Notes: generated from the letters alone by a model not told the origin. A DNA stretch of 64,000 bases from Porifericola rhodea (GCF_030506305.1 NZ_CP119421.1:1480354-1544353); one strand, 5' to 3'; counted from the first letter of the stretch, positions 1-11,173 are shown. Program-made: numbers and translations.

Positions 1-300
<300 letters not shown>

Positions 301-524
301 AATATGCTTTGGGTACATTGAGAGGTATAGTACATCATCAATGCCCAGTAAATAACGGTAAGCCGAAGGTTTAGTTGAGCTTAAAAACACGATGATTTTA
401 TACTACTTTTACTCTAAATACAGATACAGATTAATTTAGTAGCACTCAGGCTTAACAATTTTATATTTTGATTGATTAGGTTATGTGTGCAATGACTGTA
501 AACGGATGAGGGAATCTACGCTAT

Positions 525-1220
525 ATGCCAAAATATAAACATATTTTATTTGATCTGGACCACACTCTGTGGGATTTTGAGAAGAATGCCACCGAAGCCC
601 TGAGCGAACTTTATGGTACGTATCAGCTTACGCAAGTAGGCAGCTTTAGTGTAGAGGAGTTTTGCCAAACTTTTCATAAGGTTAATTACGATTTGTGGGA
701 GCGGCATGAGCGTGGCGAGTACGACCAAACCCGCCTGAGGGCAGATCGTTTTAAACTAATTTTTACCGAACTGGGCGTAGCCGAAGTACATATGCCGCTC
801 AATATAAAAGAGGCATACCTTAAACTTTGTCCTTCCAAACCTCATGTCTTTCCTTTTGCGCACGATATGCTTACATACCTAAAGAATAAGTATCAGTTGC
901 ATATACTTACCAATGGTTTTTCTGATGTGCAGCATATTAAACTTAAAAGTGCAAGCCTCCACGAGTACTTCACTCATGTAATTACCTCAAACGGTGCAGA
1001 TTTGCGTAAACCTAATGCTGCTATTTTTGAGCACGCCCTGCAACTAATAGGTACCCAAGCTTCCGACTGCCTTATGGTAGGCGACAACCTGCTGACTGAC
1101 ATAGCAGGAGCCCAGAATGCTAATATAGATTGTGTCTATTTTAACCCTAAAAAAACACCCCACAAAGCCAGCTCCACCTACGAAATACACTGTTTAAGCG
1201 ATCTTAAAGGAATACTGTAG
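525..1220 (+). CDS. HAD-superfamily hydrolase, YjjG-type noncanonical pyrimidine nucleotidase
   Basis: This 231-residue cytoplasmic protein has HAD motif I at its N-terminus (FDLDHTLWDFE; nucleophile Asp10 and acid/base Asp12). Motif II lies at HILTNGFSD, a lysine follows at LRKP, and motif IV is GDNLLTDIAGA near residue 185. The helical cap sits between motifs I and II. The FDLDHTLWDFE start and the overall length match the YjjG family, which dephosphorylates noncanonical or damaged pyrimidine nucleoside monophosphates as house-cleaning. Exact substrate is inferred from the family. It stands alone, divergent from lpdA and 129 bases before the GMC gene. Confidence 0.85.
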   Translation: MPKYKHILFDLDHTLWDFEKNATEALSELYGTYQLTQVGSFSVEEFCQTFHKVNYDLWERHERGEYDQTRLRADRFKLIFTELGVAEVHMPLNIKEAYLKLCPSKPHVFPFAHDMLTYLKNKYQLHILTNGFSDVQHIKLKSASLHEYFTHVITSNGADLRKPNAAIFEHALQLIGTQASDCLMVGDNLLTDIAGAQNANIDCVYFNPKKTPHKASSTYEIHCLSDLKGIL

Positions 1221-1349
1221 TAGTTTTTTTGCTTTTGCTGATATTAAACCTACCCGTTCGCCTGTTACATTTCTTTCAAAATCAGTCTCGAACTGCTATA
1301 TTGAAATCCTAATATTGTAATTATACTTCACCTAATTTACATTTAAGTA

Positions 1350-3059
1350 ATGTATATCAACGCAAAAGCAAAACAGGCGAATACCTACGACGCTATTGTC
1401 GTCGGCTCTGGTATTAGCGGTGGGTGGGCCGCCAAAGAGCTCACCGAAAAAGGACTAAAGACGTTGGTGCTGGAGAGAGGCCGAAATGTGGAGCATGTTA
1501 AAGACTACCCCACTGCAACTAAAGCTCCCTGGGAGTTTCCTCACCGTGACAGAGTTTCTCCTGAAGAAATTAAAGAGCATTACCCCAAGCAAAGCCGTAC
1601 CGGTTATACCATTCGGGAGTCTAGCAAGCACTGGTTTGTAAAAGACAGCGAACACCCTTACCAGGAGGACAAACGTTTTGACTGGATGCGAGGCTATCAT
1701 GTAGGGGGTCGCTCAATTATGTGGGGCCGCCACAGCTACCGCTGGAGCGACCTTGATTTTGAAGCCAACGCTCGCGATGGCTACGGAGTAGACTGGCCTA
1801 TCCGCTACAAAGACATAGCACCCTGGTACGATTATGTAGAGAGTTTTGCCGGTATACAGGGTCAGAAAGAAGGGCTTTCTCAACTACCAGACGGCAATTT
1901 TCTACCGCCGATTCCGATGAACTGCCTGGAAGATCATTTTAAAAATAAAGTAGCCGAAAAATTAGATGGCAGAATAGTGACCATCGGCCGTACTGCTAAC
2001 CTTACACAAGACCATAACGGCCGTACCAAGTGTCAGTTCCGTAATAAATGTATCAGAGGGTGTCCTTATGGAGCCTACTTCAGCAGTAACTCTTCTACCC
2101 TGCCAGCAGCAGCTGCTACGGGCAATCTTACCGTAAGACCTTTCTCTATTGCTAGCTCCATTATCTATGACAAAGAGTCTAAAAAGGCTACTGGCGTACG
2201 TGTTATTGACCAGGAGACTATGGAAGAGCTGGAGTTTCATGCTAAAGTAATTTTCCTTTGCGCTTCTGCCATTCCTTCCACCTCTATACTTTTAAACTCT
2301 AAGTCTGATGCCTTCCCTGAGGGGATGGGGAACACTAGTGGAGAACTGGGGCATAACCTTATGGACCACCACTTCCGTGTAGGAGCCAGCGGTGTATACG
2401 AAGGCTTTTCTGACAAATATTATTATGGTCGCCGCCCTACCGGATTCTACATTCCTCGTTTCCGTAATCTGGACAAAAACACTGAGCAGAAAGATTATCT
2501 CAGAGGCTACGGTTATCAGGGAGGAGCCAGCCGCGAAAATTGGACAAGCTCGGTAAGAGAACTTAACTTTGGTGCCGGCATGAAGGAAGGAATAGTGACT
2601 CCCGGACCATGGTCACTAGGTATGACTGCCTTTGGTGAATGTCTGCCTTACCACGAAAATAAAATGACGCTGGACTACGATAATCTGGATAAGTGGGGGC
2701 AGCCTACTGTACGCTTTGATGCCGATTTTAAAGAAAATGAAAAGGCTATGCGTAAAGATATGGAAGTAGCTGCTGCAGAGATGCTAGAAGCTGCCGGTCT
2801 TAAAAACATCAACACTTACGATGCCGGTAGTTGGCCAGGTTTAGGAATACATGAAATGGGTACAGCACGTATGGGTAAAGACCCTAAAACTTCTGTACTT
2901 AACAAGAATAATCAGCTACACGAAGTACCAAATGTGTATGTAACAGATGGTGCCTGTATGACTTCTGCTTCTTGTGTAAACCCTTCATTAACCTACATGG
3001 CCCTTACTGCCCGCGCAGCAGAACATGCGGTAAATGAATTGAAAAAAATGAATATTTAA
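1350..3059 (+). CDS. GMC-family FAD-dependent oxidoreductase, large catalytic subunit
   Basis: The 569-residue protein opens with the FAD dinucleotide-binding motif (GSGISGG, residues 19-25, then LVLERG). It ends with the GMC C-terminal block: a His-containing GIHEMGTARMG followed by NVYVTDGACM and a CVNPSLTYMALTARAAEH segment. Cysteines in CQFRNKCIRGCPYGA resemble those of membrane-linked sugar dehydrogenases. Such proteins oxidise sugar or polyol hydroxyls and pass electrons onward. The gene 26 bases downstream encodes a gluconate-2-dehydrogenase subunit 3-like protein, so the two probably form one complex, with the small subunit providing the export signal. No signal peptide is visible here, consistent with co-export by the Tat route. 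The substrate is unknown. Confidence 0.86.
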   Translation: MYINAKAKQANTYDAIVVGSGISGGWAAKELTEKGLKTLVLERGRNVEHVKDYPTATKAPWEFPHRDRVSPEEIKEHYPKQSRTGYTIRESSKHWFVKDSEHPYQEDKRFDWMRGYHVGGRSIMWGRHSYRWSDLDFEANARDGYGVDWPIRYKDIAPWYDYVESFAGIQGQKEGLSQLPDGNFLPPIPMNCLEDHFKNKVAEKLDGRIVTIGRTANLTQDHNGRTKCQFRNKCIRGCPYGAYFSSNSSTLPAAAATGNLTVRPFSIASSIIYDKESKKATGVRVIDQETMEELEFHAKVIFLCASAIPSTSILLNSKSDAFPEGMGNTSGELGHNLMDHHFRVGASGVYEGFSDKYYYGRRPTGFYIPRFRNLDKNTEQKDYLRGYGYQGGASRENWTSSVRELNFGAGMKEGIVTPGPWSLGMTAFGECLPYHENKMTLDYDNLDKWGQPTVRFDADFKENEKAMRKDMEVAAAEMLEAAGLKNINTYDAGSWPGLGIHEMGTARMGKDPKTSVLNKNNQLHEVPNVYVTDGACMTSASCVNPSLTYMALTARAAEHAVNELKKMNI

Positions 3060-3085
3060 TTCTGACCTTTTAACGATCACAACAT

Positions 3086-3658
3086 ATGATGGATAGAAGA
3101 ACCGCACTAAAAAGAACCGCACTTATGATGGGAGGAGTTCTCTCCTCTTCTGCCATTGCGGGAGTGCTTAATGGATGTACTGCTAAAAAGGAGGTAGACT
3201 GGAAGCCAGTTTTTCTTAGCGAGGATCAGGCAGTAACTACTGCTGAACTTGCGGAGCGTATAATCCCTAAAACTGATACCCCTGGTGCTAAAGATGTAGG
3301 TGTACCTGAGTTTATAGATATGATGCTCAACGACGTATATACCGAAGAAGAGCAGCAGCACTTTATGGATGGCCTGGCTAAACTTGATGAGGATAGTAAG
3401 AGCGAATACGGAGATGCGTTTGCTTTCTTACAACCCGAACAGATGGATGCTATTATACAGAAGCAGGCAGATGAGGTAGAAGGTTATGAAGGCGAAGGAG
3501 CTCCTTTCTTTTTGATGGCGAAAGAACTGGTTATGCTGGGCTTTTATACTTCAGAAGTAGGAGCTACAGAGGTACTACAGTACAAGCAGGTGCCTGGCTA
3601 TTATGAAGGTTGCATTTCTATAGAAGAAGCAGGAGGAAAGACCTGGGCTACTTCATAA
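3086..3658 (+). CDS. Gluconate 2-dehydrogenase subunit 3 family protein (Tat/lipoprotein-like)
   Basis: This is a 190-residue small subunit. The N-terminus has MMDRRTALKRTALMMGG, a twin-arginine-type signal, and then a lipobox-like ...GVLNGC with Cys31, suggesting export and possible lipidation. The body (TTAELAERIIPKTDTPGAKDVGVPEFIDMMLND and later WATS at the end) matches the gluconate 2-dehydrogenase subunit 3 family, which pairs with GMC flavoproteins. The ATG could be the first or second Met. Its position directly after the GMC gene, followed by a terminator, makes a two-gene operon. Assignment to the family is firm; substrate is not. Confidence 0.88.
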   Translation: MMDRRTALKRTALMMGGVLSSSAIAGVLNGCTAKKEVDWKPVFLSEDQAVTTAELAERIIPKTDTPGAKDVGVPEFIDMMLNDVYTEEEQQHFMDGLAKLDEDSKSEYGDAFAFLQPEQMDAIIQKQADEVEGYEGEGAPFFLMAKELVMLGFYTSEVGATEVLQYKQVPGYYEGCISIEEAGGKTWATS

Positions 3659-3680
3659 ATAAGTACTTAAACTTAACTTA

Positions 3681-3709
3681 AACCGGAGGTGAGAGCTTCC
3701 GGTTTTTTT
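3681..3709 (+). terminator. Rho-independent terminator after the GMC operon
   Basis: AACCGGA (3681-3687) pairs with TCCGGTT (3698-3704) and is followed by a T run to 3709. It lies 22 bases after the stop codon at 3658. The stem core is nearly the same as that of the terminator after the giant gene at 11174. Confidence 0.8.
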
Positions 3710-3825
3710 GTGCGCATATAGATTTTCACAATTTAATGTAGGTGTTAGTTCATGTATCTTTTAACTATTAATTATTTTTTTAATCCTATTTAAAGTTAAA
3801 ATATTGCATAAAAAACACTTACTGC

Positions 3826-6800
3826 ATGAAACAGCTTTATCTTTTTTTACTATTGTGCCTTCCTTACATGCTTTATGCTCAACAGGCTTTTGAAATATGT
3901 GGAAACGGAATTGATGATGATGGAAATGGTCTCATAGATTGTGAAGATCCCGGAGCTGCTTGTGAATTTTTGGGATTCGATTGTTCTGAAGTTAATTGCA
4001 GCAATAGTTATGATGACGATGGAGATGGATTAACCGATTACTACGATAATGACTGTCAAGCTCATTGTGACAAGGCTTTAACTATTGAAATTTGTGAGAA
4101 TATAGTGGGAACAAATGAGGCCAAGATAAATCTTAATGAGTATTATACAGAATTAGGAATATCTAATGAGGATTCAATAATCTGGTATTATGATCCTGGC
4201 TACGAGAACTATATAGCCTCAGTTGAAACCGCAACTGCAAGTAATAGATCTTCTTTTTTTGCAAAAATTTATAATAAAGATACAGTTGAAACCGCTGTAC
4301 TTAATTATACTATTTATTCTAAACCTCAAGCAAAAAATACTACTATTGCTACATGCGATTATGGATATGTCAATTTAAACGATTATGATAGTCTAGTAAA
4401 TAATAATGCTAACATATACTGGTACCATGACTTTGAACTTACTTCTCCGGCAAGCTTTGAACGTATTGAGCATGAAAGAGCATTTTTTGCTCTAATAGAT
4501 AATGGAAAATGTAGTTCTGCTGTACCAATTACGTTTTATCCAGATCATTCTTTTACATATATAAGTAACCTACCTTCAACATATTGCTTAAAAAAAGATA
4601 CTATCCAGCTATCAGCTTATCCCCGAGGAGGAACCTTTACAGGAAAAGGAATCACTACAATTAATAATGAGCCTTTTCTTGTTATCGAGGATGCAGGAAT
4701 AGGAAAACATACAATTACATACCGTGTCAACGAAAATGGTTGCCCTTCCGAAACTAGCGAAGAAATTAGAATTTATGCCTGTGATGGCTTAGCCACTAAC
4801 CTTCAGGATTCCTTGAGTTTAGTAGCACTTTATCATGCTACGGATGGAGACAACTGGAGGAAAAATGACAACTGGCTTAATGGAGATGTACGTAGCTGGT
4901 TTGGTATTAATACGCTTAATGGAAGAGTTACAGGTATTGATCTTGAATATAATAATCTTAAAGGAACAGTTCCAGCAAAAATTACCGAGATGGATAGTTT
5001 ACAATATGTCAACCTGAGCTATAATTATCTCACTGAAGTACCTGATTTTACAGCTATTCCTACCGGCTTACCAGAAGGCCTCAATATCATGCATAATCAA
5101 CTTACTTTCAAACACATTGTACCAAATACAGGTGTTGATAGTATTGTCTATGCCCCCCAGAAAATCATTTTCAAAAGTGATACAGTAGTGATGAGACCTG
5201 TAGGAAGCAGCTATACCATCGATGCAGATATTGATGACGAAATTATCAACAGCACTTACAAATGGAGTAGAAAAGATAATATCTCTAAAGGTACTACTAA
5301 TGTCAATAAGCTTACCTTAACTAATCTATCCCTAGATGATTCTCAAACTTATCAGTGTACTGTCACGAATCCTGATGCTAGTGAGCTTACACTTTACGTT
5401 AGCCGAATAGTAGATCTCAAAGTATATGAGCCTTCAGTCGTAAGTGTATCAGATTCTTTGGCTTTAGTTGCGCTGTACCATAGCACTAATGGAGATAGTT
5501 GGAAGAAAAATGAAGGCTGGCTTGAAGTCCCTGTAAGTAGCTGGTTTGGTGTAACTGTGACCAACGAGCGTGTCTCAGAATTACACCTAAGTGATAACAA
5601 TCTACAAGGAAGCTTGCCTCAGCAAATAGGAAATCTTAATCAGCTTAGCAAGCTAGATTTCACTTTAAACGAAATAGGAGGAGAACTTCCTACGTCAATT
5701 GAGAACCTGACCCAACTAAGGGAGTTGAAGCTATCTGTAAACAACTTTGAGGGTGAATTTCCTAAAGAAGTCAAGGCTTTAACTGAACTACAAATTCTGG
5801 ATATAGGCGCTAATAATTTCTCTGGCCCTATTCCTGCTGAAATTCAGTATTTGACAAAGCTCTCTCGATTTTCTGCATACGTATCAGGACTTTCGGGTGA
5901 AATACCCAAAGAGTTTAAATATTTAAGTGCATTGACTGAACTAAATTTAGCTGGGAATGCCTTGGAAGGTCGTATACCATCAGAGTTGGCGCAATTAACT
6001 GCACTGTACGATATAGACTTATCAGGCAATAAACTTAGGGGAGAACTTCCTAATGAGTTTGAATCGCTTTCCAATCTATATCATTTAGATCTTAGGGATA
6101 ACAAGATCACTAAAATTCCCAGTGGTCTTGACATGTTATACAACTTAGATATTTACAACAACAACCTAAGCTTTGATGATATCATTCCTTATAAAAGTAA
6201 GGGACTTATGGATTTTAATTATGCTCCTCAGGCTAAAGTTTCAAAAGATACCATATTGTCCCTCAATGAAGCTGAGTCTTATACAATTAACTTAGAAATA
6301 GATAATAAGATTAACGATAATCAATATGTATGGCATAAGGATAATCAGCTGTATGAGACTACTTCTACAGACAGCTTAACAGTTAACGAAAGTGGGATTT
6401 ATACTTGTATTATAACTAATCCTCGTGTACCTGATCTTGAGTTAATTAGCGGAAAGTATGAAGTTGAAGCAAGAAATAATGAGTGTGAAGCTTGGCCTGA
6501 TACACAGGTCATTACTGTAGAGCAATTACAGCCAGTATCTTCTTGTGATCCTGGTACAGCGGATGGAATTGCCAGAGTATTGATCAATGGTCAAGTCGCT
6601 GATGAAAGTGAATATGATATTGAATGGGAAGATGAGCAGCAAGCTGGAGTATTAGCCATTGGTGATACTGCGACCAATCTCAAACCTATTCTCTACAATG
6701 TAACGGTTACCAACAAACTCACTGGTTGTCAGGATAGTGAAACTATTGATATGACATTGGATAGACCTGAAATGGCTCCCCCTGTTGTTACAGATAATAC

Positions 6801-9800
6801 CAGTTGCGACTCTCCCAACGGAAGTATTACTGCTCAACTATTATCAGGAGACACTAATGACTATCATTTCATGCTGCTTAGGCCGATAGTGGGCGATACC
6901 TTATATAGTGATAACCCATCCTTTGATGATCTGGCTGCTGATCTTTATGAACTAAGGGCTTATGACCCTGATACGCAATGCGGCTTGTATTCGGAGGGTA
7001 TAGAAATAGAGATAACGGAGGAAATCAGCATTGATGGGCTTTCGGTAGAAGTTGTTAATTCTCAAACTGCTTGCGCTCCCCCTTACAATGGGCAATTGCA
7101 GGCTGAAATTGCTAATCCGGATATGTATGATTTTGTATGGTACAGAGGCACTGTGACTTCTGGCCCTACCGCCGAAATAATTGCGAATAGTGCGATTACT
7201 CCTGATACTTTGAGCACCAATCTTACTGACATCTATACAGTGGTGGCTACCAGACAAAACACAGGCTGTACAGTGAGTAAGCAAATAAATCTTACGGAGG
7301 ATATTGCATCCGCTGCTTTTAGCTATGCACACTCTTCCTACTGTCAGAGTGACAACAACCCTATCCCTGAGGTGCATATCACGGGAGGCACTTTCTCATC
7401 TTCTCCAGGCTTAGTATTTGTAGATAATAATACCGGAGAGATAGACTTATCAGCTAGTACATCAGGCAATTATACTATTACTTACACTCACAATTCATCT
7501 TGTGTAAAAGATAATAGCTTTGATGTCACTATCGTACCTACAGAAGGTGCTACCTTCTTTTATACACAAAATACCTACTGTCAGAGTGACAACAACCCTT
7601 TGCCAACTATAATGACCTCCGGAGGGGTATTCTCTTCTACTTCTGGGCTGGTATTCTTAGATACAAATACTGGAGAAATTGACCTATCTGAAAGTACACC
7701 AGGTACATATATGATTAGCTATAACACTCCTTGGGTATGCCCTCGCAGTAGCTCAGAGATCATTGAAATTAAGCCATCAGCACCTGCCACACTTATTGCC
7801 CCCTACTTCATAGGTTGTAATGAGTTTACGGTGAGCTGGAGAGACAAAGAACCTTTCAATAGTCCGGATAGCTACCACATTCAAGTTTCAGAAGATGAAA
7901 GGTTTAATACAGTTGTATATGACACGATTAGTTATTCAAATGAGTGGCTCAGGGTTAGTAATTTAATAGCTGGAAGAACTTATTTCTTTAGAGTAGGTAG
8001 CATCTCTGACTGTATGACCGCCTATACTACAGATTCTGTAAAATTGGAGGGCCCGCTATTAGAAGTTACAAATGTTGTAGCTTCACACATTACTCCTAAT
8101 GAGTTTTTTATAGAATGGGATACTGTGGAGTTTGCTATGGATTATCATATAGAAGTAGATGATGATGTTTCTTTTACATCTCCTTATATGGACATGAATC
8201 ATTGGGCAAATAGTATACACGTGAGTGGTCTTGATGCAAATACTACATATTACATACGATTAAATGCTGAATATGAGTGTGGCGCCGGTCCTTCTTCAAC
8301 TATAGAGGTCAGCACTGGTTCGTCAAACTCCTATTCATTAACCACTGACTCTTTAGCTCTGGTAGCCCTTTATCATGCTACTAATGGAGATAACTGGACT
8401 AGAAATGACAACTGGCTCACTGGACCACTTGATACTTGGTATGGGGTAACGGTAAGTGAATGGAATAACCGAGTGTCACTCTTATCATTATACAATAATA
8501 ATTTATCCGGATCAATACCTTCAGAAATAGGAGAGCTTACAAGTTTATCTTTTCTCTGGATGCCTGAGAATCAATTGGAAGGTGAAATGCCTATTGAATT
8601 AGCCCAATTAACTAATTTAGGCCAACTAAATCTTAGCTACAATAAGCTAGAAGGACTAATCCCTAAAGAATTAGAAGCGTTGGAGCATTTGAGCAATCTT
8701 GGATTATCCCATAATCAATTTAGAGGAGAACTCCCGATAGAGATACTTAATATCTTTGTTAATAACAATACAGAATATGACTCTTTAGCAATAGAGAATA
8801 ATCATCTTACGAAACTACCAAATTATCCAAGCGCTTTGGATCCTTCGATAATGCACTTTGTACAAAATAATAAGCTTACGTTTGATGATATCCTACCCAA
8901 TATAGTGTATTTTGATACTTATTTTGGTTTTAGTGCATACGCTCCCCAACAGGCTATTGGCGTAGACACTACCTTATATTTTGATGAAGGTGAATCTTAT
9001 ACCATTAACTTAGGCATAGACGAGGAGATTTCCGATAATCAATATGTCTGGTTTAAGGATGATGTTGCTTTTGATACTACCCATGTTAATCATTATACCT
9101 TCTCGTCATTAGCTATCCGGAATGAAGGTAGATATACCTGTGAGGTAACTAACGCCGGCGTTCCTGATCTTACACTCTACAGTTATCCGATAAGCATTTA
9201 CGTAGCTCCCAAAAACAAAGATCCAAAGATTATTATTTCTAAAAGAGAAAATTGTGTAGGAGAGAATATTCCTTTTTTAGCAACTGGCAGAAATGAATAC
9301 GATACTTATCATTGGGAAATTATTCGTATGAATGGAAATACCCGTATAGGAATACCAGACTCTATGGCTACAGCTCAGACGTTTGATTTTAGCCTGACAG
9401 AAAGCGGAAGCTACGAGCTACGTCTCAGGTTAAGCAACCCTTATATTTCAGACACTGTCTTGATAGATTATATAGGGGTCAAAGCCTCCCCTCAATTAAG
9501 TCTAGAACCTTCTACCAATCTCAATGCCGACTCATTGATGCTCACTGCCCTTGATGGGTACAATGCTGATACACTGGCTTTTGAATGGTATAAAATTGAA
9601 GGTCAGAAGCATATCAGCCTAGGCTATCAAAATACGATCTGGATTAAAGAAGGCGGATCTTATGGTGTAACAGTAAACAACCCTACTGGCTGTGAGGCTA
9701 AAGCAGAAATTTTGGTGATAGATACTCGTCTTCAAGCTCAAACTATCACTTTTGACAGTATTGCTGATAAGGTCTTTGGCAAAAGCTTTCAGCTTATGGC

Positions 9801-11154
9801 TACTGCCAGTTCAGGTTTGCCTATTAATTTTGAAGTAACCGAAGGGAAAAACCTGGTCAATATCAATGGTGATGAATTAACTATTCTGGGTACAGGCAAA
9901 GTGAGTATACAGGCTAAACAGGAAGGAGATAAAGAGTATGCAGCTGCAAAAGCTGTTACTCGTAGCTTTACAATACACAAGGCTACACAGACCATTTCTG
10001 TTAAACAAATTACTGATCAATTGCTAAGCAACAGAAGCTTCAACCTGGAAGCTAGTAGCAGTTCTGGTCTGGCTCTTAGTTTTAGCGTCACCGGACCAAT
10101 CAGTATTCGTAATAAAACAGTAAGCTTACTGGGTACAGGTGTAGCTAGTATTACAGCTAGTCAGGCAGGTAACAACAACTATCTGCCAGCTGAGGCCATT
10201 ACTCTTAGCTTTAGCATCAGTGAAGAAATAGTGGAAGAGGAAGACAGCTTGCACCAGTTGAGCATAAGTATAGGGAGCCAGGGAGCGGCGTATTTGCCCG
10301 CTAAGTTGAGCCTGTACCGCTACCAAAATGGAATCTACCAGTTACTCAGTCAGGAGAGTATTTACACTTCTGAGGTATCATACGATAATTTAGCTGAAGG
10401 ATTGTACACCATCAAAGTCAAGTCATCCAACCCAATATACCTTCCTACTTACCTGGGTCAGCACCTGCTTTTAGCCGAAGCTGATAAGCTAAACCTTAAT
10501 GAGAATAAAGCCGTCAGTATTAGCCCAATTAGTATACCCGACATTCTGGAAGAAATAGGCATTCGTATTACCGGTGTGTTTGTCCAGTCTGATCAGGTAG
10601 AAAATGGCAGGCTCATGTTAGCTAACAAAGCCTCAGGTATACCGGTTGTTGGTTTAAGTATTTACCTGATTGATGACAGCTCTCAGGAAGTTGTGGCCAT
10701 TACAACTACGGATGGAGATGGTAGATTTGAGTTTAAAAATATTCCTCCGGGATCGTATAGTGTTAAGGCAGACCATAAAGGCCTGGCAATGGGAGCCTCT
10801 GCCAGCTTTGAGGTAGGCCAGCAGGCTCTGGAGTTGAGCCTGATAGCAGGAAGCAAAATTGAACTTACCGCAGAAGAGAAAACGCCTGACATGGTTACTG
10901 CCCTGGATGATGAGGTGAAACAGCAGCTAAGACTTTTTCCCAATCCGGTAGAAAAACTGTTGCACATACAATTACCTCAAACCTTGGTAGGCTGTAGGCT
11001 TGTTATTTTCGATACAAATGGCAAGCAGGTGTATACAAGCCTGGCTAGCGAAAAGGAAGTAAGCTGCGACTTAGCACATTTGAGCAGTGGCTACTACCAG
11101 CTTCAGCTTAGGCATAAGGGTGAAAGTTACTCACTCAAATTTCTGAAGAAGTAA
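3826..11154 (+). CDS. Giant secreted multidomain surface protein (LRR, Ig-like, FN3, T9SS sorting domain)
   Basis: The 2,442-residue protein has a signal peptide (residues 1-19, cut near YAQQ). A Cys/Asp-rich calcium-binding-like segment follows (about 24-78; CGNGIDDDGNG and DDDGDG). Three LRR modules start with the cap DSLALVALYHxTNGDNW at about 327, 542 and 1506. Each is followed by a YAPQ-led Ig-like domain ending in YxCxVTNP. Between them are two CQSDNNP repeats (about 1171 and 1247) and FN3-like domains (about 1320-1500). The C-terminal part has two MBG-like repeats (about 1970 and 2054), a CnaB/SdrD-like domain (about 2270; TTTDGDGRFEFKNIPPGSY) and a type IX secretion sorting domain (RLFPNPVEKLLHIQLP to the end). 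It is probably an outer-surface adhesin or binding protein. Ligand unknown. Monocistronic, followed by a terminator. Confidence 0.85.
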   Translation: MKQLYLFLLLCLPYMLYAQQAFEICGNGIDDDGNGLIDCEDPGAACEFLGFDCSEVNCSNSYDDDGDGLTDYYDNDCQAHCDKALTIEICENIVGTNEAKINLNEYYTELGISNEDSIIWYYDPGYENYIASVETATASNRSSFFAKIYNKDTVETAVLNYTIYSKPQAKNTTIATCDYGYVNLNDYDSLVNNNANIYWYHDFELTSPASFERIEHERAFFALIDNGKCSSAVPITFYPDHSFTYISNLPSTYCLKKDTIQLSAYPRGGTFTGKGITTINNEPFLVIEDAGIGKHTITYRVNENGCPSETSEEIRIYACDGLATNLQDSLSLVALYHATDGDNWRKNDNWLNGDVRSWFGINTLNGRVTGIDLEYNNLKGTVPAKITEMDSLQYVNLSYNYLTEVPDFTAIPTGLPEGLNIMHNQLTFKHIVPNTGVDSIVYAPQKIIFKSDTVVMRPVGSSYTIDADIDDEIINSTYKWSRKDNISKGTTNVNKLTLTNLSLDDSQTYQCTVTNPDASELTLYVSRIVDLKVYEPSVVSVSDSLALVALYHSTNGDSWKKNEGWLEVPVSSWFGVTVTNERVSELHLSDNNLQGSLPQQIGNLNQLSKLDFTLNEIGGELPTSIENLTQLRELKLSVNNFEGEFPKEVKALTELQILDIGANNFSGPIPAEIQYLTKLSRFSAYVSGLSGEIPKEFKYLSALTELNLAGNALEGRIPSELAQLTALYDIDLSGNKLRGELPNEFESLSNLYHLDLRDNKITKIPSGLDMLYNLDIYNNNLSFDDIIPYKSKGLMDFNYAPQAKVSKDTILSLNEAESYTINLEIDNKINDNQYVWHKDNQLYETTSTDSLTVNESGIYTCIITNPRVPDLELISGKYEVEARNNECEAWPDTQVITVEQLQPVSSCDPGTADGIARVLINGQVADESEYDIEWEDEQQAGVLAIGDTATNLKPILYNVTVTNKLTGCQDSETIDMTLDRPEMAPPVVTDNTSCDSPNGSITAQLLSGDTNDYHFMLLRPIVGDTLYSDNPSFDDLAADLYELRAYDPDTQCGLYSEGIEIEITEEISIDGLSVEVVNSQTACAPPYNGQLQAEIANPDMYDFVWYRGTVTSGPTAEIIANSAITPDTLSTNLTDIYTVVATRQNTGCTVSKQINLTEDIASAAFSYAHSSYCQSDNNPIPEVHITGGTFSSSPGLVFVDNNTGEIDLSASTSGNYTITYTHNSSCVKDNSFDVTIVPTEGATFFYTQNTYCQSDNNPLPTIMTSGGVFSSTSGLVFLDTNTGEIDLSESTPGTYMISYNTPWVCPRSSSEIIEIKPSAPATLIAPYFIGCNEFTVSWRDKEPFNSPDSYHIQVSEDERFNTVVYDTISYSNEWLRVSNLIAGRTYFFRVGSISDCMTAYTTDSVKLEGPLLEVTNVVASHITPNEFFIEWDTVEFAMDYHIEVDDDVSFTSPYMDMNHWANSIHVSGLDANTTYYIRLNAEYECGAGPSSTIEVSTGSSNSYSLTTDSLALVALYHATNGDNWTRNDNWLTGPLDTWYGVTVSEWNNRVSLLSLYNNNLSGSIPSEIGELTSLSFLWMPENQLEGEMPIELAQLTNLGQLNLSYNKLEGLIPKELEALEHLSNLGLSHNQFRGELPIEILNIFVNNNTEYDSLAIENNHLTKLPNYPSALDPSIMHFVQNNKLTFDDILPNIVYFDTYFGFSAYAPQQAIGVDTTLYFDEGESYTINLGIDEEISDNQYVWFKDDVAFDTTHVNHYTFSSLAIRNEGRYTCEVTNAGVPDLTLYSYPISIYVAPKNKDPKIIISKRENCVGENIPFLATGRNEYDTYHWEIIRMNGNTRIGIPDSMATAQTFDFSLTESGSYELRLRLSNPYISDTVLIDYIGVKASPQLSLEPSTNLNADSLMLTALDGYNADTLAFEWYKIEGQKHISLGYQNTIWIKEGGSYGVTVNNPTGCEAKAEILVIDTRLQAQTITFDSIADKVFGKSFQLMATASSGLPINFEVTEGKNLVNINGDELTILGTGKVSIQAKQEGDKEYAAAKAVTRSFTIHKATQTISVKQITDQLLSNRSFNLEASSSSGLALSFSVTGPISIRNKTVSLLGTGVASITASQAGNNNYLPAEAITLSFSISEEIVEEEDSLHQLSISIGSQGAAYLPAKLSLYRYQNGIYQLLSQESIYTSEVSYDNLAEGLYTIKVKSSNPIYLPTYLGQHLLLAEADKLNLNENKAVSISPISIPDILEEIGIRITGVFVQSDQVENGRLMLANKASGIPVVGLSIYLIDDSSQEVVAITTTDGDGRFEFKNIPPGSYSVKADHKGLAMGASASFEVGQQALELSLIAGSKIELTAEEKTPDMVTALDDEVKQQLRLFPNPVEKLLHIQLPQTLVGCRLVIFDTNGKQVYTSLASEKEVSCDLAHLSSGYYQLQLRHKGESYSLKFLKK

Positions 11155-11173
11155 ACTAATAGTTTACACTTTT

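Noticed and set aside
6952-7377. 141-codon minus-strand ORF
   Set aside because: Antisense to the giant surface protein, with no start signal or family match.
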